From Ancylobacter tetraedralis (GTDB taxonomy: Bacteria > Pseudomonadota > Alphaproteobacteria > Rhizobiales > Xanthobacteraceae): a DNA stretch of 64,000 nucleotides. Both the position numbers and the translations under genes were made by a program. Position 1 is the stretch's first letter. Every line of letters begins with the position of its first letter. The stretch spans positions 720,682-784,681 of the forward strand of contig NZ_JACICD010000001.1 of the NCBI RefSeq assembly GCF_014195655.1. The letters run 5' to 3'. Below the pieces are notes generated by a model, which was given only the letters and a program-made list of their open reading frames with translations, was not told the DNA's origin and ran no database searches. Of the stretch, positions 17,182 to 25,051 are shown one piece after another.

Positions 17182-17802
17182 TCACATCCGGTCGAGCACG
17201 CGCTCCTCGGCCGCGCCATGCAGCTCGCCTTCGACGAGCGGGGCGACGACCGCGTTGAGCTTGGGCAGAACGGCCCGCACATGGTGGGCGACCAGCATGC
17301 GGATCGGCCGGCCGGCATTGACGAAGCCTGTCGCCTGCATATGGTCGAACAGCGTCAGCAGCGGGTCCCAGAAGCCGGCGATGTTGAGCACCATCACCGG
17401 CTTGGCGTGGCGGTTGAGCTGCACCCAGGTGAGCTGCTCGACCAGTTCCTCCAGCGTGCCGATGCCGCCGGGCAGGGCGATGAACGCGTCGGCCCGCTCG
17501 AACATCAGCCGCTTGCGCTCGTGCATGTCCCGGGTGACGATCAGCTCGTGCGCGTGCTCGAACGCCTGTTCCTTGCCGATCAGGAAATCGGGGATGATGC
17601 CGGTGACCATGCCGCCGGCCTCCGCGCAGGCGCGCGCCGCCGCCCCCATCAGCCCGACGCCGCCGCCGCCATAGATGAGGCGGATCCCCTCATGCGCGAA
17701 CAGGCGGCCGAGCTCGATCGCCGCGGCGAGATAGACCGGATCGTTGCCCGGAGCCGCGCCGCAATAGACGCATACGCTTTTGATCTTTGTCATGTCCGCC
17801 AT
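17182..17802 (-). CDS. LOG-family protein (TIGR00730; cytokinin riboside monophosphate phosphoribohydrolase-like)
   Basis: 206 residues. The Rossmann-type fold opens with SVCVYCGAAPG, then IRLIYGGGGVGLMGAAA, and carries the catalytic signature PGGIGTLEELVEQLTW (consensus PGGxGTxxE). Such proteins hydrolyse nucleoside 5'-monophosphates to base and ribose 5-phosphate. In plants and plant-associated bacteria the substrate is a cytokinin nucleotide; many bacterial members have general activity on AMP. Two ATG starts are possible, 17802 (MADMTKI) and 17793 (MTKI). Convergent with the GNAT gene, and alone on its strand apart from the nuclease gene 92 bp upstream. Confidence 0.9.
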   Translation of the reverse strand: MADMTKIKSVCVYCGAAPGNDPVYLAAAIELGRLFAHEGIRLIYGGGGVGLMGAAARACAEAGGMVTGIIPDFLIGKEQAFEHAHELIVTRDMHERKRLMFERADAFIALPGGIGTLEELVEQLTWVQLNRHAKPVMVLNIAGFWDPLLTLFDHMQATGFVNAGRPIRMLVAHHVRAVLPKLNAVVAPLVEGELHGAAEERVLDRM

Positions 17803-17894
17803 GGTGCACAGCAAAAGGCGTGTCGACAAGAGTCGCCGTGCACGGGAAATGCGCGAGTGCGCGGTGCGGACGAAGGGGAGGGGCGGGCGCCACA

Positions 17895-19124
17895 TCAGGC
17901 GCCCTGGTTCGCCTCGTAATCGGCCACCGCCGAGCGTACCCGGGGGCGCAGCACGTTGACGAAGGTGTTGGTGCGCTCGGCGAGCCAGGCGAACGCCTGC
18001 TGGCGCACTTCCGAATTGTTCAGATCGCCGAAGACCCGCGCGTCGCCAATATGTCCGCGTTCATACGAGCCTGTTTGAATTTTTGCGCTGCCGCCGAGGA
18101 GAGGCTGTATCTCGCTCCATTCGCTTTCGAGGCGCTGTTCCGCGTATTCACCCGCGCTGTCGCGTGTCGATGCCAGAAATACGCCGACCCGACTGTCTTT
18201 CATTTCGCGGTAAACGCACAACCAGCTGCTTCCGCTCGGAGCAGGAAGCATAAAATTGAGATAACCCCGGCGAGATGGATTGGGAATTCGCTGTTCGGGG
18301 TCGTCGAGCTTCAGCACGCTGAGGAATTCCTTCCAGAACTGCTGACGCTTGGCCGCTAACTCGGTCACGTCCGGATCGGTCGTCTCGGTAGCTTCGTCAT
18401 CAGTGACACCGTCGGTGATCGCCATCCCCTCCGGCAGCGCCACGACGTGGCGCACCACGTTCACCGTGCGCGCAAGGATGCGCGGGGCCACCAGCCGGCT
18501 GCCGTCCGGCAGGCGGAAGAAGGGCAGTTCGACCAGCCCGAAGGAAAAATGCAGGCCCGCATGGCGCTGAAGATACTCGGCAATCGCCTCCACCCCCTCG
18601 CGGATTCCGTCGCCGACGATCAGGAGCAGGAAGCGCCCGCGCCGCAGATTCGCCGTCAGCGCATCGTTGAAGCCGATCTCGTCCGTCTCGGGCGCCACGG
18701 AGCGCACCTTTTCCAGCAGGACATTCCCGGTTGTGCCGAGACGGATATTCACCTCGCGCTGGACATCCGATTGCGACCAGCGGCTCAGCTCCTTCGCGTA
18801 GTCGAGGATCTGCCCGACCACCTCGCGGCGCCCTTCCGGGTTGCGCCACAGCTTGCATTCGACGATGACCGGCATGCCGCCGGGCGTGACGAGGAAGTTG
18901 TCGATCGCCCCGGCCGTGGTGCGCAATTCGCGGCAGATGGCCACCGGGTTCTGGAAGGCGGGGTCGATCTCGGCGATCGGCAGCATCGAGGGGTGCTCGT
19001 GCACCAGCTGCTGGATGTCCGCCTCGGAAATCGCCCCATCCCCGCTGCCGAGCGTCACGGGGGCGAGAGATATCGCCGGTAGGTTGTCGCGGATGAGGAC
19101 GGGGCGGGCATGCTGGCGGGACAC
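17895..19124 (-). CDS. PD-(D/E)XK nuclease-like protein with possible DUF4268 C-terminus
   Basis: 409 residues, cytoplasmic. Residues about 75-115 hold AGAIDNFLVTPGG, then VIVECKLWRNPEGRREVV, then GQILDYAKEL. This is D-x13-E-x-K followed by a Q-x-x-x-Y motif, the arrangement seen in Mrr/RecB-like PD-(D/E)XK nucleases. The C-terminal third (FWKEFLSVLKLDDPEQRIPNPSRRGYLNFML ... WLCVYREMKDSRVGVFLAS) resembles DUF4268, a domain often fused to nuclease folds in anti-phage contexts. Start: GTG 19124 with AGGA six bases before it. No methylase or restriction partner is adjacent. Part of the 3' half looks less GC-rich than its neighbours, which could mean acquisition. Confidence 0.75.
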   Translation of the reverse strand: MSRQHARPVLIRDNLPAISLAPVTLGSGDGAISEADIQQLVHEHPSMLPIAEIDPAFQNPVAICRELRTTAGAIDNFLVTPGGMPVIVECKLWRNPEGRREVVGQILDYAKELSRWSQSDVQREVNIRLGTTGNVLLEKVRSVAPETDEIGFNDALTANLRRGRFLLLIVGDGIREGVEAIAEYLQRHAGLHFSFGLVELPFFRLPDGSRLVAPRILARTVNVVRHVVALPEGMAITDGVTDDEATETTDPDVTELAAKRQQFWKEFLSVLKLDDPEQRIPNPSRRGYLNFMLPAPSGSSWLCVYREMKDSRVGVFLASTRDSAGEYAEQRLESEWSEIQPLLGGSAKIQTGSYERGHIGDARVFGDLNNSEVRQQAFAWLAERTNTFVNVLRPRVRSAVADYEANQGA

Positions 19125-19280
19125 GGGTGAATCCTGGATGGCCGTCGGGGCGTGAGGGGCGCGATCTCCGCGCGCGATCTCTGCACGCGACGGTAGCAAG
19201 ATGACGTAGCGCGCCTCTTGCCGGCGCGTCCAGTCCGAGGTGGGCAGGCCTCTCGAACGGAACGTCTTTCCCTTGCCGTC

Positions 19281-19303
19281 ATCGTTCATCGACGATAAAC
19301 GAT
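19281..19303. promoter_or_regulatory. 23-bp dyad immediately before the arsR-type gene, candidate operator
   Basis: The two 11-base arms ATCGTTCATCG and CGATAAACGAT match as an inverted repeat at 10 of 11 positions around a single central base. The dyad ends 4 bp before the ATG at 19308. In ArsR/SmtB-family genes such dyads are the autoregulatory operators. The tight spacing implies that repressor binding would cover the transcription start or the translation start region. Confidence 0.7.
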
Positions 19304-19307
19304 CGGC

Positions 19308-19661
19308 ATGGATATGCCGGACGACGACCTCCTCGCCCTGCGCCTGCGCGCCCTCGCGCATCCGGCGCGGCTGGCGATCGTGCGGGCGCTGGCGGCGGCG
19401 GATCGGTGCCAGTGTGGCGAGATCGTGCGCGGGCTCACCCTCGCGCAATCGACCGTGTCGCAGCATCTGAAAGTTCTGAAGGAGGCCGGGCTCATCACCG
19501 GCACCATCGAAGGGCCTCGCTCCTGCTATTGCCTCGATCGCGAGAGTCTCGCCGCGCTGGCGACGCAGGTCGGGACCCTGTTCGCGGCCCTTGATGACGG
19601 GCGGCGCAACCCTGCGCCGCGTGCCGACGCCTTGGTTTCGAGCCTTTCGACGCCTATCTGA
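19308..19661 (+). CDS. ArsR/SmtB-family metal-responsive repressor
   Basis: 117 residues. Winged helix: LRALAHPARLAIVRALAAADRCQCGEIVRGLTLAQSTVSQHLKVLKEAGLITGTIEGPRSCYCL. The C-x-C in DRCQCGEI sits at the position of the ELCVCDL metal(loid) site of ArsR (helix alpha-3), and a second C-x-C occurs in RSCYCLD. Family knowledge therefore suggests thiol-based sensing of arsenite, antimonite or a soft metal. Start ATG 19308; a second in-frame ATG at 19314 is equally possible. No ars operon follows; instead an Atm1-type exporter begins 63 bp downstream on the same strand. Confidence 0.9.
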   Translation: MDMPDDDLLALRLRALAHPARLAIVRALAAADRCQCGEIVRGLTLAQSTVSQHLKVLKEAGLITGTIEGPRSCYCLDRESLAALATQVGTLFAALDDGRRNPAPRADALVSSLSTPI

Positions 19662-19724
19662 ACGACAACACATTCGGGAATTCGGGCCAAAAAGGCCTGA
19701 GCAAGACGCAGAACTGGAAGTCTC

Positions 19725-21665
19725 ATGTCCGCACCTGACGGCGGAAAGGCGCTCTCGCGCCCGACCAAGGCCTCGGAGATCAATCCGCGCGGCAGCCTGC
19801 TCGTCGCCCTGAAGGGGCTGTGGCCCTATCTCTGGCCGGTCGACCGGGCGGACCTGCGCGCGCGCGTCGCTTGGGGCCTCCTGCTGCTGGTGCTCGCCAA
19901 GATCGCCACCATGACGACGCCCTTCTTCTTCAAATGGGCGACCGACGCGGTGGCGATGCGCGAGGGCGCTGAAATCTCGACCGATGCGATCAGCCTTTTG
20001 ATCGCGGCGCCGCTGATGCTGACGCTTACCTACGGCGTCTCGCGCGTCGTCACGGCGGGGCTGACGCAATGGCGCGACGGGCTGTTCGCCAAGGTGGCGC
20101 TGAATGCGGTGCGGCGCCTGGCGCTGGAGACCTTCCAGCACATGCACGCGCTGTCGCTGCGCTTCCACCTGGAGCGCAAGACCGGCGGGCTGACGCGGGT
20201 GCTGGAGCGCGCGCGCGAGGGCATCGAGACCATCGTGCGCATGCTGGTGCTGCACCTCGCGCCAACCATCCTGGAATTCGCGATGGTGATCGGCGTGCTG
20301 CTCTGGCAGTTCGACTGGCGCTATGTGCTGGCCGCCATCGCCATGATCGTCGCCTACACAATCTTCACCTTCCTGATGACCGAATTCCGCATGGGCATCC
20401 GCGCGGCGATGAACGAGAGCGACACGGACGCCAATGCCAAGGCGGTCGACAGCCTGCTCAACTACGAGACGGTGAAATATTTCGGTGCCGAGAAATGGGA
20501 GGCGGATCGCTATGACCGCTCCATGGCTCGGTTCGAGCGCGCCTCGATCCGCACCGACACCTCGCTCGCCTGGCTGAATGCCGGGCAGGCGGCGATTTTC
20601 ACGCTCGGCCTCACCGCGGTTATGGTGCTGTGCGTCTTCGACATCCGCGCGGGGCGGCAGTCGGTGGGCTCCTTCGTCATGGTCAATGCCATGATGATAC
20701 AGCTCTACCAGCCGCTGAACTTCCTCGGCATGATCTATCGCGAGATCAAGCAGTCGCTCATCGATATCGAGGCGATGTTCGCCATCCTCGCCCGCCCGCC
20801 GGAAATCCGCGACGCGCCGGGCGCGCGCGCCCTCACGATCCAGGGCGGGCATGTGCGCTTCGAGGACGTGCGCTTCTCCTACGATCCCGACCGGGAAATC
20901 CTCAAGGGCATCAGCTTCGACGTGCCGGCCGGGCGCACCGTTGCCATTGTCGGCCCGTCGGGGGCGGGCAAGTCGACCCTGTCGCGCCTGCTGTTCCGCT
21001 TCTACGACGTGAATGCCGGCCGCATCTCCATAGACGGGCAGGATCTGCGCGAGGTGTCGCAGGAGAGCCTGCGTGCGGCCATCGGAATGGTTCCGCAGGA
21101 TACGGTGCTGTTCAACGACACGCTGGCTTATAATATCCGCTACGGTCGCCCGCAGGCGAGCGAGGAGGATGTGCAGAGCGCCGCCGAACTGGCCCAGATC
21201 GACGGCTTCGTGCGGCGCACGCCGAAGGGCTATGCCACCGAGGTGGGCGAGCGCGGGCTGAAGCTCTCCGGTGGCGAGAAGCAGCGCGTCGCCATCGCCC
21301 GCACCATCCTCAAGAACCCGCCGATTCTCATCCTTGACGAGGCGACCTCGGCGCTCGACAGCCATACCGAGCGCGAAATCCAGGACGCGCTGGAGCGCGT
21401 CTCGCGCGGGCGCACCACGCTGGTCATCGCCCATCGCCTGTCCACCGTGGTCGGCGCCGACGAGATCATCGTGCTGGAACAGGGGCGCATCGCCGAGCGC
21501 GGCACCCATGCCGCGCTGATGCTCCGGCACGGGCTCTATCACTCCATGTGGGAGCGCCAGCGCGAGGCGGAGCGGGCCCGCGAGACGCTGAAAGCCGCCG
21601 GGGAAGCGGTGGAGCCGACGCTCGGAGCCCCGGTCGAGCCCGCCACGGCCAGCGATGCGGCGTGA
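19725..21665 (+). CDS. Atm1/HMT1-type ABC transporter (permease fused to ATPase)
   Basis: 646 residues in the inner membrane, one half-transporter that dimerises. Six transmembrane helices span about 45-330; the signature NESDTDANAKAVDSLLNYETVKYFGAEKWEADRYD is characteristic of Atm1/ABCB7/HMT1. The ATPase has Walker A GPSGAGKST, the LSGGEKQR signature, Walker B ILILDEATSALD and the AHRLST switch. Bacterial Atm1 exports glutathione disulfide and glutathione-metal complexes and gives heavy-metal tolerance; mitochondrial members serve Fe-S biogenesis. Position behind an ArsR regulator favours a metal-detoxification role here, by inference. Confidence 0.9.
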   Translation: MSAPDGGKALSRPTKASEINPRGSLLVALKGLWPYLWPVDRADLRARVAWGLLLLVLAKIATMTTPFFFKWATDAVAMREGAEISTDAISLLIAAPLMLTLTYGVSRVVTAGLTQWRDGLFAKVALNAVRRLALETFQHMHALSLRFHLERKTGGLTRVLERAREGIETIVRMLVLHLAPTILEFAMVIGVLLWQFDWRYVLAAIAMIVAYTIFTFLMTEFRMGIRAAMNESDTDANAKAVDSLLNYETVKYFGAEKWEADRYDRSMARFERASIRTDTSLAWLNAGQAAIFTLGLTAVMVLCVFDIRAGRQSVGSFVMVNAMMIQLYQPLNFLGMIYREIKQSLIDIEAMFAILARPPEIRDAPGARALTIQGGHVRFEDVRFSYDPDREILKGISFDVPAGRTVAIVGPSGAGKSTLSRLLFRFYDVNAGRISIDGQDLREVSQESLRAAIGMVPQDTVLFNDTLAYNIRYGRPQASEEDVQSAAELAQIDGFVRRTPKGYATEVGERGLKLSGGEKQRVAIARTILKNPPILILDEATSALDSHTEREIQDALERVSRGRTTLVIAHRLSTVVGADEIIVLEQGRIAERGTHAALMLRHGLYHSMWERQREAERARETLKAAGEAVEPTLGAPVEPATASDAA

Positions 21666-21777
21666 CCGAAGGGCAGCCATGCGCCCGGTTCCGGCGCATG
21701 GCATTTGACGGCGCGGGCGCGTCGCCCTACCTCTCAGGGGCCCGCGAACGGGCGGAAGATCTCAGGAACAGCGCTTA

Positions 21778-22476
21778 ATGTCCGTCATCGACTCGATCCG
21801 CAGCGGCCTCGTGCCCGTTCACCGCGAGGGATACCCGTTCATCCTGATCGGCGCGGCGGCGTCCGTCCTGTTCCTATGGCTGTTTGCCCCGCTCGGCTGG
21901 ATCGCCGTGCTGATCACCGTGTGGATCTGCTACTTCTTCCGCGATCCCGAGCGGGTGACGCCGGTGCGCGAGGGGCTGGTGGTCTCGCCGGCCGACGGGC
22001 GCGTGTGCCTCATCGGCCCGGCCGTGCCGCCGGCCGAACTCGGGCTCGGCGACGTGCCGCTGCCGCGCATCTGCATCTTCATGAACGTGTTCGACGTGCA
22101 TGTGAACCGTGCGCCGCTCGCCGGCCGCATCACGCGCATCGCCTATCGGCCCGGCAAGTTCCTCTCGGCCGATCTCGACAAGGCCAGCGAGGACAATGAA
22201 CGCTCCGGCATGGTGCTCGACACCGCGATCGGTGCGGTCGGCGTGGTGCAGATCGCCGGCATGGTGGCCCGGCGCATCGTCAGCTTCGTGCGCGAGGGCG
22301 AAAGCCTCGCGCCGGGCGAGCGTTTCGGCCTGATCCGCTTCGGCTCGCGCGTCGACGTCTATCTGCCGGCCGGCACGCGGGCGCTGGTGGCCGAGGGCCA
22401 GCGCGCCATTGCGGGCGAAACCGTCCTCGCCGATCGCGAGGCCTTCGGCCCTGAGCCGACCTTCCGCATCGATTGA
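21778..22476 (+). CDS. psd: Phosphatidylserine decarboxylase proenzyme
   Basis: 232 residues, short bacterial type (Psd-A). Converts phosphatidylserine to phosphatidylethanolamine at the inner membrane. N-terminal membrane segment ([34 protein letters not shown]), then [30 protein letters not shown] and the self-cleavage site in [11 protein letters not shown], where the serine after glycine becomes the pyruvoyl group. The classical LGST motif is replaced by FGSR as expected in this subgroup. AGGA precedes the ATG. The psd-pssA order, 23 bp apart, is a conserved phospholipid operon of alphaproteobacteria. Confidence 0.95.
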   Translation: MSVIDSIRSGLVPVHREGYPFILIGAAASVLFLWLFAPLGWIAVLITVWICYFFRDPERVTPVREGLVVSPADGRVCLIGPAVPPAELGLGDVPLPRICIFMNVFDVHVNRAPLAGRITRIAYRPGKFLSADLDKASEDNERSGMVLDTAIGAVGVVQIAGMVARRIVSFVREGESLAPGERFGLIRFGSRVDVYLPAGTRALVAEGQRAIAGETVLADREAFGPEPTFRID

Positions 22477-22499
22477 ACCGAAGCGCTGCGAGGCACCCG

Positions 22500-23402
22500 A
22501 TGTCCGACCTGTTCCAATCCTTCGAGCCGGATGAGCCGGGGCCGCGCCGCCGCCGCTTCCAGGCGGTGCCGCTGCGCCTGCTGCTGCCCAATCTCGTCAC
22601 CCTGCTGGCTCTCTGCGCCGGCCTCACCGGCATCCGCATGGCGATCGAGGGGCGCATGGAACTGGCGCTCGGCGCCATCGTGCTCGCCGCCGTGCTGGAT
22701 GGCATGGACGGGCGGCTGGCGCGCATGCTGCAGGGCACCTCGCGCTTCGGTGCGGAACTGGACAGTCTGTCGGATTTCGTCTGCTTCGGCGTGGCGCCGG
22801 GGCTGGTGCTCTACATGTGGGGGCTGGAATCGCTCGGCTCGATCGGCTGGATCGCCGCGCTGGCCTTCGCCATCTGCGCGGCGCTGCGTCTGGCGCGCTT
22901 CAATGTGATGCTGGAGGATCCCAACAAGCCGGCTTTCGCCTCGGATTTCTTCACCGGCGTGCCCGCGCCGGCCGGGGCTATCTGCGTGCTGCTGCCGGTC
23001 TATCTCGAACTGATCGGCCTGCCACGCCTCATCGCCTCGCCGGCGGTGGCGGCGTTCTACTGTTTCGCGATCGCGCTGCTGATGGCCTCCAAGCTGCCGG
23101 CGTGGTCGGGCAAGCGGCTTGGCTCGCGTATCCCGCGCGATCAGGTCATTCCGCTCTTCGTCTGCGTCGTGCTGTTCGTCGCGGTGCTGGTGACGTGGCC
23201 GTGGGCGACGCTGTCGGTGCTGTGCATCGCCTATCTCGCCTCGCTGCCCTTCTCGGCGATGCGCTATGCGCGGCTGGCACGCGACCATGATGCGCGCCAG
23301 CGGGCGGGCGCCGTGGAGCCGGCGCGGTCCGAGGGGCTGCACCGCGATGAGATCAAGCCCGAGCCGCAGGAAGAGCACCGGCCGCCGAACCAGCTGAACT
23401 GA
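22500..23402 (+). CDS. pssA: CDP-diacylglycerol--serine O-phosphatidyltransferase
   Basis: 300 residues, integral membrane. It makes phosphatidylserine, the substrate of the Psd encoded just upstream. The CDP-alcohol phosphotransferase motif is complete: LDGMDGRLARMLQGTSRFG followed by AELDSLSDFVCFGVAPG. About eight hydrophobic helices follow. ATG 22500 has GAGG before it; an in-frame TTG at 22473 overlaps the psd stop and is less likely. The hydrophilic C-terminal tail (RSEGLHRDEIKPEPQEEHRP) is not conserved. Together with psd it supplies phosphatidylethanolamine. Confidence 0.95.
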   Translation: MSDLFQSFEPDEPGPRRRRFQAVPLRLLLPNLVTLLALCAGLTGIRMAIEGRMELALGAIVLAAVLDGMDGRLARMLQGTSRFGAELDSLSDFVCFGVAPGLVLYMWGLESLGSIGWIAALAFAICAALRLARFNVMLEDPNKPAFASDFFTGVPAPAGAICVLLPVYLELIGLPRLIASPAVAAFYCFAIALLMASKLPAWSGKRLGSRIPRDQVIPLFVCVVLFVAVLVTWPWATLSVLCIAYLASLPFSAMRYARLARDHDARQRAGAVEPARSEGLHRDEIKPEPQEEHRPPNQLN

Positions 23403-23418
23403 TCGCGGCGCAACCGGG

Positions 23419-23452
23419 CCATAAGGCCTGAAGCCGGAACCTGGCCTTATGG
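23419..23452. terminator. Bidirectional hairpin between pssA and the next minus-strand gene
   Basis: CCATAAGGCC (23419-23428) and GGCCTTATGG (23443-23452) form a perfect 10-bp stem with a 14-base loop, 16 bp after the pssA stop. There is no T-run on either side, so termination would have to be assisted. It sits between two convergent genes. Confidence 0.6.
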
Positions 23453-23489
23453 GAAGGGGCGAGCGGGCTGCCGCCGGAAGCCGACGAAA

Positions 23490-23777
23490 TCAGCGGGCGC
23501 GCCGGGCCATCGCCTCGACGCGCGCGGTCAGCGGCGCGGCAGGAAAAGCCTGACGCAGCAGCCGCAACGCCTCGGCATCACTGCCGGGACGAGTGAGATC
23601 CAGCATCTGGGTCATGAGGTGGGAGATCGAAGGGGCATCGCGCCGGGCAAACATCTGACGCGCCGGGTCCGCCTCGCGCATGGCCGCCACGGAAGTGGCC
23701 GCTCCAAGCGGCGCGGCTCCCAGAGGCGTGGTCGGTGCGGAGCTGGACTGTCTGGTCATCGTCGCTGCCTGCAGCAT
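23490..23777 (-). CDS. Small conserved-looking protein, unknown
   Basis: 95 residues without signal peptide or membrane segment. Ala/Pro-rich first half (APTTPLGAAPLGAATSVAAMREADPARQMFARRD), then a compact helical second half (ISHLMTQMLDLTRPGSDAEALRLLRQAFPAAPLTARVEAMARRAR). The ATG at 23777 has AGAGGGGG five bases ahead, one of the strongest ribosome sites in the window, which is the main support for a real gene. It is preceded by an AT-richer stretch that could hold its promoter. I do not recognise a family. Confidence 0.6.
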   Translation of the reverse strand: MLQAATMTRQSSSAPTTPLGAAPLGAATSVAAMREADPARQMFARRDAPSISHLMTQMLDLTRPGSDAEALRLLRQAFPAAPLTARVEAMARRAR

Positions 23778-24096
23778 CACAACCCCCTCTGATCGTACGA
23801 GCGAATCAATCAGCTTTTCCGATGGGCAGAATGAACCGCTCCGCCCTTTAACGCACGAACTATTTGCCTGTTCCCGACAATGTGACGGGCAGCTGTTGCC
23901 AAGTTCTCACAGCGCAATCACTTCGCAATCCGAGGGAATACGAAGTCGACGGAAATCTATTTCAATTATAAGAAGAATTTTTCACGTCCGCATGACAGAT
24001 GCGGTCGTTCCGATGCGTAAATCGCCGTGGATCGGGCAAAATGCTTACGTGAGACGGCGTGCAATCCATCCGGAATGACTGGATCGATCCGGTCGC
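23778..24096. other. 319-bp AT-richer gap, no gene
   Basis: This stretch lies between two minus-strand genes and is visibly richer in A and T than the surroundings, especially around 23920-24000. It probably holds the promoter of the small gene at 23490. I find no convincing ORF, tRNA or terminator in it. Confidence 0.5.
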
Positions 24097-24684
24097 TCAG
24101 GAGCGGGTGAGGCTGATCTTCGAGCCGTCCGCCGTGGTCGCTCCGTCATACTGACCGGCGCCGGCGGGCTGCAGGCGGGCCGTGACCTTGCCGAGATGGT
24201 TCTGCAGCACGATGTCGTTGCCCCAGACGTCCCAGCCCTTGGTCATGAAGATGTCGTTCGGGCAGCCCACATCGGCATTGGCGGCGAAGCCGGACATGCC
24301 GCGCGTGGTGGAAAGCGTGACCTTGCAGGTCTTCTGGCCGTTGTCCCAGGCGAAATCCCACACGCCGGCCAACTGGGTGCGCGCCGCGCCGGGCTCGGCA
24401 TAGGCAACGCCGCCGGGCGCCGTGGCGGCGGGAGGCGAGAGAGCGACCGGGGTCGCCGCCGCGCGAGGGGTGACGGCGGCGGCGGCGGTGGTCGCGGTGG
24501 CGCCATAGGTCCCCTCCAGCGCAGGGACGGGGGCGCTGACGATCGAACCGGAGGGAGCGGGGGTGATCGGGCTGGGATTGGCCGAGGCGGTCGCCTGGGC
24601 GCCGCCGAAACCGTCGAGCGTCGTGCTGCAACCGCCCAGGAGAACCGCCATGCTGGCCGTTGCCACGAAGGTCTGGAACCGCAT
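24097..24684 (-). CDS. Omp19-like lipoprotein with AprI/Inh protease-inhibitor domain
   Basis: 195 residues. Lipoprotein signal MRFQTFVATASMAVLLGGCSTT with lipobox LGGC (Cys19). A long Ala/Pro/Thr-rich linker (residues 28-100) leads to a C-terminal beta domain: LAGVWDFAWDNGQKTCKVTLS, GFAANADVGCPNDIF, WDVWGNDIVLQNHLGKVTARLQPAGAGQYDGATTADGSKISLTRS. This is the Inh/AprI fold of metalloprotease inhibitors, and the layout closely matches Brucella Omp19, an outer-membrane lipoprotein that inhibits host proteases. The two domain cysteines would form the usual disulfide. A free-living role is not known. Confidence 0.85.
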   Translation of the reverse strand: MRFQTFVATASMAVLLGGCSTTLDGFGGAQATASANPSPITPAPSGSIVSAPVPALEGTYGATATTAAAAVTPRAAATPVALSPPAATAPGGVAYAEPGAARTQLAGVWDFAWDNGQKTCKVTLSTTRGMSGFAANADVGCPNDIFMTKGWDVWGNDIVLQNHLGKVTARLQPAGAGQYDGATTADGSKISLTRS

Positions 24685-25051
24685 CGACCTGTCACTCCTG
24701 CCCGCGCGGCGCGCGGACCCTTGCCCCTTGGATCGCCGCGCCGGCAGGGCCGTGCAGCGGATATACCTGTGTCGTCAAGGATCGTGGCGTGAGCGTGACC
24801 CTGCCGTGGCGGCAGCCTGGAGCCATCCACGACTCTTTTTATGCTCAACAAATCCTTAACGTACCGTCACCGGATCAAGAACCTCGAACCGCCCCGGCCA
24901 AGGCTCCTCGAGCCTCCCGCGAGCGGCGTTACCCGGCCGCCGGCGCGCTCCGGGTCGCCGGTCGCGTCGCACGCATGGACGCCAGCATGGCGACAGGCTA
25001 TGTGCGATGCAACAGGCTGCGCTCGCCAAACACTGGAATAGGAACCCGCCC
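24685..25051. other. 367-bp divergent gap between the Omp19-like gene and the SDR gene
   Basis: No gene recognised. It contains a T/A-rich stretch near 24833-24865 that is the best place for promoters, and a small palindrome AGGCTC-CTC-GAGCCT at 24901-24915. Open frames across it are long only because of the base composition. Confidence 0.45.

Noticed and set aside
19125..21704. Long N-terminal extension of the nuclease gene frame
   Set aside because: The frame is open through the ArsR and ABC genes by composition only; homology and a ribosome site place the start at GTG 19124.
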